Part shown: piece after piece, positions 1 to 7,609 of the stretch
How the letters are laid out: the number at the start of each line of letters is the position of its first letter
Numbering within the stretch: position 1 is the first letter of the stretch
Source: Thermomicrobium sp. CFH 73360
Lineage (GTDB): Bacteria > Chloroflexota > Chloroflexia > Thermomicrobiales > Thermomicrobiaceae
Assembly (NCBI RefSeq): GCF_023806465.1
Contig: NZ_JAMSLS010000003.1
Coordinates: forward strand, 186,001 to 250,000
DNA length: 64,000 bases
Reading direction: 5' to 3'
Translations under genes and position numbers: made by a program
Notes under the pieces: generated by a model
Told to the model about the DNA's origin: nothing
The model's input: the letters and a program-made list of their open reading frames with translations, nothing else
Databases searched by the model: none

Positions 1-344
1 ATGCCCCGCTCAAGCACTCGTCGTTCATCCTCCTCAGAGAGATCACTCATTGTTTCATGAAGGTACCCATGGTGACCGATTTCGTGCCCCTGGTCAACAA
101 TGGCCGCAACAATGTCAGGATGATGCTCGGCAACCCATCCTGGGACGAAGAACGTTGCCCGGAGATCGAATCGTCGCAGGACGTGGAGCACAAGTGGCAC
201 ACCGACCCGCGCACCGTATGTGCCCTGCGAGAGAAGCCCGATCCGGTCGCTGTGTTGTAAGGATCCGGCCAGCCAGAGTGTCTCTGCGTCGACATCAAAG
301 GTCAACATGACGGCACACTGCGCTCCATCCTTCCACCGCCCCAT
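1..344 (-). CDS. Polysaccharide deacetylase (NodB fold), N-terminal part, cut by the window edge
   Basis: The minus strand reads open from ATG at 344 to the edge (114 codons), preceded by a G-rich ribosome site (AAGGGGGG) 5 bases upstream. The translation shows the NodB signatures of carbohydrate esterase family 4: MLTFDVD near residues 13-19 with the metal-binding aspartates, ATFFVPGWVAEHHPD in the middle, and GHEIGHHGYLHE near residues 86-97, holding the metal-binding HxxxH. Members remove acetyl or related groups from peptidoglycan, polysaccharides or ureide-like substrates. The GHEIGHHGYLHE form resembles the PgdA/allantoinase-like branch, but the substrate cannot be told. The C-terminus lies outside the window. 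It diverges from the MFS gene across a 562-base gap. Confidence 0.85.
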   Translation of the reverse strand, partial: MGRWKDGAQCAVMLTFDVDAETLWLAGSLQHSDRIGLLSQGTYGARVGVPLVLHVLRRFDLRATFFVPGWVAEHHPDIVAAIVDQGHEIGHHGYLHETMSDLSEEDERRVLERG

Positions 345-906
345 CGGTACCCCCCTTCGGATATCGGCGACCAGGGCAATCGTAGCAGGCATACCCTGAG
401 ATGTCGCTCCATCCAGGTGGATCAGCTCGGAGAGGCACTCTGCAGCACCGAGCATGCCCGTTGCGAGTGTCGAGGTCAGTGCTCTGGCAGCAGATTCGAG
501 CCTGCAGCGTGTTCCCCGCTTGGCGAAGAGGCTGCGGCTCACCCCGCACCTGGTGTTTCGCCGCGACAACAGGCACGGCGTCCTTGTGTGGGGCCAAGCC
601 GGGTGGAGGGATACCGGGTTGTGTTCATTCCTCGATTGGCCGCGACGCCTGCGTCCGTGTCGTTCTTCATGAAACGTGCTGGTTGTGTCTATTCCTCGGT
701 GAGCCGCGACATGGAGCTGCCTCTCGCGGAGGTGCCTGGGACGATGGTTGTACTTGTGTGGGGTGGAGGCCCAGTCTTTCCCCGCTAACACTAGGGGTTG
801 AGGAGCACCGCGGAGCCCATGGGATTCTGGCGCACATTCTGGCAATCACGTACAACGCCTGTTGCACATCTGGCTGCCTAGCGGTAGGGTTGCCGCGGGG
901 GACAGG
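345..906. other. Intergenic region between divergent genes
   Basis: I found no supportable gene. The long open frames here have arginine/cysteine-rich translations with no recognisable motif. Two imperfect 28-base direct copies start at 619 and 683 (23 of 28 bases identical, both ending GCCGCGAC). A shorter relative ending TTTCGCCGCGAC lies near 556. Promoters for both flanking genes must lie here, but I could not fix a convincing -35/-10 pair. Confidence 0.4.
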
Positions 907-2175
907 ATGGGAGAGCATCAGACACCGAAGACACTCTCCCGACGGTCGGCACCGGTGATCGAGACAGCGACGGGGCCTCTTCTCGACGCTCTGCTCCGGT
1001 ATCGAGCCTATCGGCTCCTCTGGACATCGAGCGTTTTGACCCAGATCGGGCAGTGGATGCTGCAGGTTGCGACCGGCTGGGCAATGCTCCAGCTGACCGA
1101 CTCAGCGTTGTGGGTCGGGATGCTGGGATTCGCGGGTGGGCTCCCCTTCCTCATTGTCGCAGCACCGGCTGGGGCGCTGGCGGAGCGCTTCGACCGACGT
1201 GATGTCTTACTCGTCTGCCAGGCCGGTGCACTGCTCCTGAGCGCCGCATTGGCACTACTGGTGTTCTCGGGACTTGCCACCCCCTTCCTGTTGCTCATGG
1301 CAACGTTCCTGAACGGTTCACTCCTTGCCGCGAACAATGCGACGCGACAGGCACTCATCCCCGGTTATGTTCCGCGCTCAGCGCTCCAGAACGCCGTTGC
1401 GCTGCTCTCGGCTGGAATGAACACAACACGTATCCTTGGGCCTTCGCTTGCTGGGCCGCTCGTTGCTACTCTTGGAGCTGGGGGCACACTCCTTTTCCAG
1501 ACAGGCTGCCTGGCGCTGGCACTGGCAAATACCGGACGCCTGCCCTCGGCACCGCCCGCTGCACAGCTGAATCTCCCGTTTCTTCGTCTCATGGCGGAAG
1601 GTCTGGCGTACGTCCGACGTGTCCCGATCGTTCTGGGATTAATCCTCCTGGCGAGCGTTCCCACGATTCTCGTCTTCCCCTACTTGCACCTTCTCCCCGT
1701 TTTTGCGCGCGATGTGCTGCATCTCGGGCCCGGAGGGCTTGGACTGCTCTACACTGTTGGGGGTGCGGGAGCGCTCATCGGGTCGCTGTTCGTGGCAAGT
1801 TTGCGGCGGGTACGCTACCGTGGGGCACTCATGGTGGGAATCATTGTCGTCTACGGAGGCGTGATTGCCGTCTTTTCCCTCACTCGCTGGCTTCCTTTGG
1901 CACTTGGTTGTCTGTTTATGGGCGGTTTCCTTGGGGCGGCCTACATGGCATTGAATAACGCGCTCCTTCACCTCGCCGTCGGCGACGAGGTGCGAGGGCG
2001 CGTGATGGGTCTTTATATGGTGACGTGGGGTTTTATGCCCCTCGGCGCATTGCCAATGGGGGCTCTGGGCGATCTCATTGGTGTGCCAGGTGCTGTCCTA
2101 AGCGGTGCCCTGGCAAGCTCACTTGCCGCTCTCCTGGTTGTCTGGCGTGTTCCGGCTCTCCTCCGACTGCAATGA
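907..2175 (+). CDS. Major facilitator superfamily exporter
   Basis: This 422-residue integral membrane protein has about 12 hydrophobic segments. Its N-terminus reads LWTSSVLTQIGQWMLQVATG, typical of the MFS_3/EntS-like exporter branch, and the loop AGALAERFDRRDVLL matches MFS motif A (DRxxRR type). An export role for a small molecule or drug is expected from the family; no substrate can be assigned. The start at 907 is preferred over the ATG at 862 because a GGGGGACAGG ribosome site lies just before it. The 3' end overlaps the convergent gene at 2119 by 57 bases, so the two messages would be antisense at their ends. Confidence 0.9.
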   Translation: MGEHQTPKTLSRRSAPVIETATGPLLDALLRYRAYRLLWTSSVLTQIGQWMLQVATGWAMLQLTDSALWVGMLGFAGGLPFLIVAAPAGALAERFDRRDVLLVCQAGALLLSAALALLVFSGLATPFLLLMATFLNGSLLAANNATRQALIPGYVPRSALQNAVALLSAGMNTTRILGPSLAGPLVATLGAGGTLLFQTGCLALALANTGRLPSAPPAAQLNLPFLRLMAEGLAYVRRVPIVLGLILLASVPTILVFPYLHLLPVFARDVLHLGPGGLGLLYTVGGAGALIGSLFVASLRRVRYRGALMVGIIVVYGGVIAVFSLTRWLPLALGCLFMGGFLGAAYMALNNALLHLAVGDEVRGRVMGLYMVTWGFMPLGALPMGALGDLIGVPGAVLSGALASSLAALLVVWRVPALLRLQ

Positions 2176-3006
2176 CGCGAGCTCAATAATCGGCCGTCCT
2201 GGTTCGCCGAGCTCCAGTCGCTCCTCAAGATAGTGGCGAAGCGCCGTCTCGTCTTGGGACGGGGCTTCCTCGGTGCGCCAAATTCCTGGTTCGATTTCGA
2301 AGGTAGCCAGTCGACCATCGATCCCGAGGAAGAGGATGCGCTCCCCGGCGAGATACTGGATGTAGTCATAGGTCCAACCAGTCAGCCGGGCGCCGGAGGC
2401 GGTGTAGAGGGGATGGTAGGCTCCATCGATCGGTTGGTCGTCGACGAAGAGTTCCCGCGCGACAATGAGGCCAGGGTAGTCCGCAATCAACTCGGCTGTC
2501 ACTCGGTAGAGAGTCGGATAGCGCTCGGCGCGTTGGTGCGCGCACTGTGCATGCTCGCCATGGCGCAGGCGTGGGGATGGAACCGCGAAGAGCAGGCGGC
2601 GAATGGCTTCTGCCGGGTCTTCCTGGCACAACTTGCCCAGTGAGAGGCGGACGCTCTGCCCAACTGTGAAGACGGGTGCATCCTCTTCGCCGAGCCAGAT
2701 CGTGCCCAGGCTATCGGCCGGCTCCGTCGCGTACAGACGACAGGTGACCCGCCGTGTCACCAGGAAACGATCCCATCCGTGCTCGGGGTGATAGACTGGC
2801 AGTACATCGATGGCCGAAGTGCGGTAACGGCTGCCAACGATTGCTGCAGCCAGTACCCAACCGACAGCGTAGGCAAGGCGGTCGGGCATCGCTAGCTCTG
2901 GCACATGTGGGTGATCGACTGGAATCGACCGTGGTTCGAGATCGCGATAGTGGGCGATCGCGCGGTGGAGAGCCATTACAAGGTGCGGATCAGCCACGAC
3001 ACTCAT
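2119..3006 (-). CDS. Conserved-looking protein of unknown function
   Basis: A 295-residue soluble protein that I do not recognise. It has no signal peptide or membrane segment. It is acidic and rich in aromatic and charged residues, with a mixed alpha/beta look. The ATG at 3006 is chosen because GGAGG lies 8 bases upstream; an in-frame ATG at 3021 is less well placed. The gene diverges from the aminotransferase across about 106 bases, where TATACT at 3052-3057 could serve as a -10 for the rightward gene. Its 3' end overlaps the MFS gene. Coding status rests on the long frame, good ribosome site and normal protein composition; function is open. Confidence 0.75.
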   Translation of the reverse strand: MSVVADPHLVMALHRAIAHYRDLEPRSIPVDHPHVPELAMPDRLAYAVGWVLAAAIVGSRYRTSAIDVLPVYHPEHGWDRFLVTRRVTCRLYATEPADSLGTIWLGEEDAPVFTVGQSVRLSLGKLCQEDPAEAIRRLLFAVPSPRLRHGEHAQCAHQRAERYPTLYRVTAELIADYPGLIVARELFVDDQPIDGAYHPLYTASGARLTGWTYDYIQYLAGERILFLGIDGRLATFEIEPGIWRTEEAPSQDETALRHYLEERLELGEPGRPIIELASLQSEESRNTPDNQESGK

Positions 3007-3112
3007 CGCCAATTCCTCCATTTCCTCGTCAGTGTTCGGGGTGCCGTCCGCTATACTGGGACGGCGGTGCGCCGCTGGGCAGCATACCACGCGCAGGGAA
3101 GGAGCCGTTGTT

Positions 3113-4330
3113 ATGGACGAACGCTGGCATGAGAGGTGGTCGAGACGAGGACGAATCGCTGCCGCTGCTGAGCGTCCTCCTCGAGTCCCGCCGGAGGGCA
3201 TGATCTCGTTTGTGTATGGAGATCCGGATTGGGACAGCCTTCCACTCGAAGATATGGCGCTGGCAGCAGAATTTCTCGCTGAGAACCAGCGGCGTGATGC
3301 ACTTGGCTACCAGAACCTGATCCGACCAGATGAGCTGAACGAGGCGCTGGCACAGAAGCTAGCCCGTGACCAGGGGATGCAGGTTTCGCCGGAACAGATT
3401 TTGGTGACGCTTGGTTCGAGCAACGGGCTTGGCATCATCTGCGATGCCCTTCTGGATCCCGGCGACGTGGTGCTCATCGATGCACCAGCTTGGATGGGTG
3501 CGACGAGTATGTTCAAGCTCGCGGGAGCGCAGCTCGTCGGCATTCCCGTTGATGAGCATGGCATCGATCCTGATGCGGTGGTGGCTGCACTCGATCACTT
3601 GGAGCGTGAGGGACGGCGACCGAAGTTCCTGTATACCTTGCCGACCTTCCAGAATCCTGCGGGTGTCGAACTCTCGCTGGAGCGACGGCGAGCCCTGGCT
3701 CGGCTTGCCGACGAACGGGGACTTCTCATCATTGAGGACGACGCCTATTACGAGCTGCGCTTCCGAGGGGACTATCCGCCGACTCTCTTCAGCTTGGCTG
3801 AACCGGGGAACGTGCTGTACTGTGGGACGCTGTCGAAAACGATCGCTGCTGGGCTGCGTCTTGGCTATGTCGTTGGTCCTGCTCCGATCGTTGCGACGCT
3901 GGCTCGGGCGCGAATCGATGCGCTGCGCAACAGTTTCACTGCAGCGCTCGCTGACTGGTATCTCCGCACTGGACGCTATCATGCGCATCTTGCCGAGCTC
4001 CGGCGGATCTATCGGGAGAAGTGCGAGCGAATGCTTGCTGCCTTGGAGCGTCAGATGCCAGAGGGGGTTCGCTGGACGCGCCCGAATGGTGGCTTCTTCA
4101 TCTGGCTCACGTTGCCCGAAGGGTTGAGCGCCACCGAACTCTTGGCCACGTGCCGCGAGCGGCGGGTTGATTTCATCCCCGGTCCAGCCTTCTATGGCGA
4201 CGGGGGTGGCGATCGGCACCTGCGTCTCTCATACAGTGCAGTGACCTTGCAGCAGATCGACGAAGGGGTGGCACGCCTCGCTGAAGTCGTACGGCAAGCA
4301 CTGGCTGGGGAACTCGCAGCGACTGGCTAG
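3113..4330 (+). CDS. PLP-dependent aminotransferase, class I/II (2-aminoadipate/aromatic type)
   Basis: This 405-residue fold-type I aminotransferase should bind pyridoxal phosphate and move amino groups between an amino acid and a 2-oxo acid in the cytosol. Visible landmarks are the TFQNPAG loop near 179-185 (conserved Asn), IIEDDAYYEL near 206-215 (Asp binding the PLP ring nitrogen), and GTLSKTIAAGLRLG near 238-251 with the Schiff-base Lys at about 242. The overall pattern is that of the LysN/MocR-like aminotransferase domain without the GntR DNA-binding domain. GGAAGGAG lies 8 bases before the ATG. Substrate is not determinable; 2-aminoadipate, aromatic or branched amino acids are all possible. 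Confidence 0.93.
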   Translation: MDERWHERWSRRGRIAAAAERPPRVPPEGMISFVYGDPDWDSLPLEDMALAAEFLAENQRRDALGYQNLIRPDELNEALAQKLARDQGMQVSPEQILVTLGSSNGLGIICDALLDPGDVVLIDAPAWMGATSMFKLAGAQLVGIPVDEHGIDPDAVVAALDHLEREGRRPKFLYTLPTFQNPAGVELSLERRRALARLADERGLLIIEDDAYYELRFRGDYPPTLFSLAEPGNVLYCGTLSKTIAAGLRLGYVVGPAPIVATLARARIDALRNSFTAALADWYLRTGRYHAHLAELRRIYREKCERMLAALERQMPEGVRWTRPNGGFFIWLTLPEGLSATELLATCRERRVDFIPGPAFYGDGGGDRHLRLSYSAVTLQQIDEGVARLAEVVRQALAGELAATG

Positions 4331-4455
4331 TACTGCTTGCTGCGAACAGGGAGAGAACGGACGCGAAGCGCCGCGGCGAGTCTGGTGTGTGTCCGGCACT
4401 TTCTTATGAGACACCGCGTGGCCGAGGCGATACAGAACGCTGGCAAGGAAAGCGT

Positions 4456-4983
4456 TCACCGTCGCGGCTGACGACGCGGAGAGCTTTTGGGTGGCGTCGT
4501 CGCGACGGCCTCGACGGCTTGCTTGAGGTAGGGCTGGATGACTTCGGCAGTGAGAGCCGGACCAAGCCGGCTCTCCAACCAGCGCACTGCGTCAGCGATC
4601 GTTCGTGCCTCGAGGGGATGCCCGGCGGCTCCAAGCGCTGCTGCGACTTCTAGGAGGACGCGATCTGGTTGTCGTTCGCCAAGGATACGGCGGACCCGTC
4701 CGAGCAGCGCCCGCTGCGCCTGAGGGTGAGCAGGCTTCCCTTCGAGTGCGAGGTAAGCACCGACCAGCCGCCAAAGATCGGCGTTCCGTCGCTGACGAGC
4801 CGAACGCTCCCCCTGTTCGAGAGCCACCACGAGCTCCGCCACTGTTTCCGGGGTGATTGGCTGATGGCGTCGCTCAAGTGCCTCCATCACTGGAGCGATC
4901 TGCCGTGGCGAGACGCGGAACCCTGCAGCCTTGCGCACTGCCTGCAGGAACGAACGGTCATTTGTCGGCTCGCCGGTGCTCAT
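4456..4983 (-). CDS. Small helical protein of unknown function
   Basis: A 175-residue protein, highly charged and predicted almost entirely helical, rich in Ala, Leu, Arg and Glu. It has no signal peptide, membrane segment or metal motif, and I recognise no family. The ATG at 4983 is supported by GAGGAG 6 bases upstream; the longer open frame to 5241 runs through the divergent promoter region and is not used. It lies back to back with the FAD oxidoreductase (122-base gap), so a shared control region is possible. Confidence 0.75.
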   Translation of the reverse strand: MSTGEPTNDRSFLQAVRKAAGFRVSPRQIAPVMEALERRHQPITPETVAELVVALEQGERSARQRRNADLWRLVGAYLALEGKPAHPQAQRALLGRVRRILGERQPDRVLLEVAAALGAAGHPLEARTIADAVRWLESRLGPALTAEVIQPYLKQAVEAVATTPPKSSPRRQPRR

Positions 4984-5104
4984 ACTGAACTCCTCGCACA
5001 AGAGGCGAGTTCCGTCACCGCCAGTGTACGAGAAGCGTTCTCGCACGACCAGGCGTGTGTTCACGAACCGGGCTATACTGCCGTTGGTATGGGAGGAGGG
5101 GGTC

Positions 5105-6511
5105 ATGGGCACATTGGCCACCAAATCGGTATATGCCCAGTACAGCTTTTGGCTGGAGACCTGCGGAGACGACTTGACGCCACGGCCGCGGCTGGAGGGG
5201 ACGATCGACGTTGATGTCGCGATTCTTGGCGCTGGCTTCACCGGGCTCTGGACTGCCTATTATCTTCTCCAGCGAGAGCCGAGTGCGAAGGTCGTCATTC
5301 TTGAGCAGAAAATCGCTGGCTTCGGTGCATCGGGACGGAACGGGGGATGGTTGTATCCGGGATTTCCGGTCTCCCTTGCAGAGTTAGCAAGTCGGTACGG
5401 TGTCGAGACGGCGCGAGCAATCCACTATGCGATGCGGGCGACTGTTGACGAGGTGGAGCGGGTACTCCATGAGGAGGGGATTGACGCCCATTTCCACCGC
5501 GGGGGCGTGCTACGGCTGGCGAGGGGGATCCATCAGGTCCCGGCACTCGAGGAGACAGCACGGACTTTGGAGCGACTGGGCATCACGGACTACGCCGAGT
5601 GGCTTTCGGCAGAGGCCGTGCGTGAGCGGGTTCGAGTGACCAACGCGGTAGCAGGGCTGTACTCTTCGCATGGCGCAGTGATCCACCCGGGTCGACTGGT
5701 ACGAGGGCTTGCCCGCGCTGTTGAATGTCGCGGTGCAACGATCTTCGAGGAAACGCCGGTCATCGACATCCGTGGAGGCATCCGGCCGGTGTTCCGAACG
5801 CCGTATGGGGATGTGCGGGCTCGGGTGCTCGTCCTGGCAGGAGAAGCGTATCTCTCACAGCTCCGTCAGTTCCATCGGGCGCTCATCCCGATCTACTCCC
5901 TAATCGTTCTCACAGAGCCGATTCCGGAGGAGCTCTGGAAGGAACTCGGATGGAGCAACCGTGAACTCCTTTCCTCTCAGCGGCTGACCGTGGATTACCT
6001 GCAGCGCACTGCTGACGGACGGATCATGTTTGGCGGACGCGGAGCACCGTACCGGTTCGGATCACGCATCGCCGACGCGTTCGACCGGCATGGCCCAACA
6101 CATGAGATGTTGCGGCAAATGTGCTACGAATGGTTCCCAATGTTGCGCCTGTATGGGATCCATTTCACCCATGCTTGGGGAGGTCCGCTCGGTGTTCCGC
6201 GTGATTGGATGCCAACTATGCGGTACGATCCACGGACCGGCATCGCCATGGCGTGTGGCTATACTGGGCAGGGTGTTGCGACCGCGAATCTGGCAGGACG
6301 CATCGTAGCTGATCTCATCACTGGACGAGACAGCGAGCTAACTCGATTCCCAATGACACAACATCAGCTGCGACCGTGGGAACCGGAGCCGCTGCGCTGG
6401 TTAGGGGTTCGCTTCGTGCAGATCGGCTACGAGCGACTCGACCGGATTGCGGAGTCGACTGGCCGTCCACCGAGCGGGAAGAGCCTGGTGGAACGCATCG
6501 CGGCGCACTGA
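5105..6511 (+). CDS. FAD-dependent amine/amino-acid oxidoreductase (DAO family)
   Basis: A 468-residue flavoprotein of the D-amino-acid oxidase (DadA/PuuB-like) superfamily. The dinucleotide-binding motif ILGAGFTG is at 40-47, followed by the acidic end of strand beta2 (VVILEQ, Glu near 67). The FAD-contacting GFGASGRNGGWL lies at 72-83, and a C-terminal GYTGQGVATANLAGR closes the FAD site. Such enzymes oxidise a C-N bond of an amino acid, sarcosine-like compound or gamma-glutamyl-amine. The ATG at 5105 sits behind a GGAGGAGG ribosome site, and TATACT near 5080 is a plausible -10. The nearby aminotransferase may act in the same nitrogen catabolism, but that link is inference. Confidence 0.92.
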   Translation: MGTLATKSVYAQYSFWLETCGDDLTPRPRLEGTIDVDVAILGAGFTGLWTAYYLLQREPSAKVVILEQKIAGFGASGRNGGWLYPGFPVSLAELASRYGVETARAIHYAMRATVDEVERVLHEEGIDAHFHRGGVLRLARGIHQVPALEETARTLERLGITDYAEWLSAEAVRERVRVTNAVAGLYSSHGAVIHPGRLVRGLARAVECRGATIFEETPVIDIRGGIRPVFRTPYGDVRARVLVLAGEAYLSQLRQFHRALIPIYSLIVLTEPIPEELWKELGWSNRELLSSQRLTVDYLQRTADGRIMFGGRGAPYRFGSRIADAFDRHGPTHEMLRQMCYEWFPMLRLYGIHFTHAWGGPLGVPRDWMPTMRYDPRTGIAMACGYTGQGVATANLAGRIVADLITGRDSELTRFPMTQHQLRPWEPEPLRWLGVRFVQIGYERLDRIAESTGRPPSGKSLVERIAAH

Positions 6512-6976
6512 CGAATCTCGCCGGGCTCTGCAGCTCTTCGCATGATCCCGGCCGTGGAGGTAGTAGCACTCGTGCGAAGACTGCGTCGGTGCACTGCAAT
6601 GGTGAGCTTCTTGTGCTTTCTCTCCCATCGTAGGTCACAGACATGGCTCGTGGGTCCACTCAGTACAAGTAGTCTGGCGATGCACCTGGGGCGTGACAGC
6701 GAATGAACTCATGCTGTGTCATCGCGAGACATGTTCCGGCACCCCTGATGGGGCTGAAGCATTTAACGTCTTGCGGAGGCTCTGACACGTGAATTGGAGG
6801 GGATCTTCGCTCGGGAAGAATGTGGCAGCGAAGGGTGTCGAATCAGGCTTGAACCAGCCTACGGTACCGGTTGTGCAAAAATACCTCGCTCACGGCTCTC
6901 CTGCAGCCCCAGGCACGTGCTACACTCTCCAAAGAGCAAGGGTTTGGGACGAGTTCACACGGATGAGACGTTCTCC
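6512..6976. other. Intergenic, nothing recognised
   Basis: No gene, tRNA or repeat could be supported in these 465 bases. The promoter of the following two-gene unit should lie near its right end; TACACT near 6930 is a possible -10 without a clear -35. Confidence 0.4.
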
Positions 6977-7597
6977 ATGACTGTAACGGCCCCGGCTCCG
7001 ACGGTTCCACAGCTTCCTGGGCCTGTGCACCGGCGTCGTGTGCGTCTCCTATTGTGGCCGTTCCTGGCCGTGGTGCAGGTGCTTCGGGTCATTCTCCGGA
7101 AGCTATTGTGGGTGACGATTCGCACCGTCCGGTTTGCGTGGCGGCATCTGCTGGTTGTGATCCTCGTGGCGCTGGGCGCTTTCTACGCCTCCCGTGCGCT
7201 TCTAACGGAGCAAGGAGGATCAGTGAATGAACCAGCGGTTCGCACCGCACCGGTGATCGCGCCGCCTCCGAGCGTGCGTGCTTATCTGGAGGCACAACGG
7301 GATTTCGATGCGGAGCGGATGTGGCAGACACTCAGTCCAGAGGCGAAAGCGAGACGACTGGCAAGTGGGGAGAGCTTAGCGACATTCCGCCAGTCAATTC
7401 AGCTTCTTCAAGAGCAGGGCTTTCGCTTTGAGGATAGCACTTATGTGGGCGGCTATCGACTCCCGGATGGGCAGGCTTACTACTTCTATGTCACTGAGGT
7501 GCGGAATGCCAACGACCAGCGTGGCATGGTTTACCAGATCTTCTGGGTCGATAGCGACGGACTGATCTTCCTCGTCGATACACCACAGCTTCAGTGA
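6977..7597 (+). CDS. Membrane-anchored protein, partner of the following FtsH-like protease
   Basis: A 206-residue protein with a basic N-terminal region, one or two hydrophobic helices (about 18-35 and 48-67), then a soluble domain of about 120 residues. That domain (VRAYLEAQRDFDAERMW, then YYFYVTEVRNANDQRGMVYQIFWVD) has the look of an NTF2/lumazine-binding-like alpha+beta fold used in small secreted domains; this is a guess from pattern, not a recognised family. The ATG at 6977 is the natural start since the coding pattern begins there. It lies 12 bases before the protease gene, almost certainly in one transcript, suggesting it is an adaptor or membrane partner of that protease. Confidence 0.8.
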   Translation: MTVTAPAPTVPQLPGPVHRRRVRLLLWPFLAVVQVLRVILRKLLWVTIRTVRFAWRHLLVVILVALGAFYASRALLTEQGGSVNEPAVRTAPVIAPPPSVRAYLEAQRDFDAERMWQTLSPEAKARRLASGESLATFRQSIQLLQEQGFRFEDSTYVGGYRLPDGQAYYFYVTEVRNANDQRGMVYQIFWVDSDGLIFLVDTPQLQ

Positions 7598-7609
7598 AGG
7601 TGGTCGGCC

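Noticed and set aside
401-958. Long plus-strand open frame (185 codons) before the MFS gene
   Set aside because: It runs into the MFS gene out of frame, has no ribosome site or motif, and its composition is Arg/Cys/Gly-rich, as expected of G+C-rich noncoding DNA.
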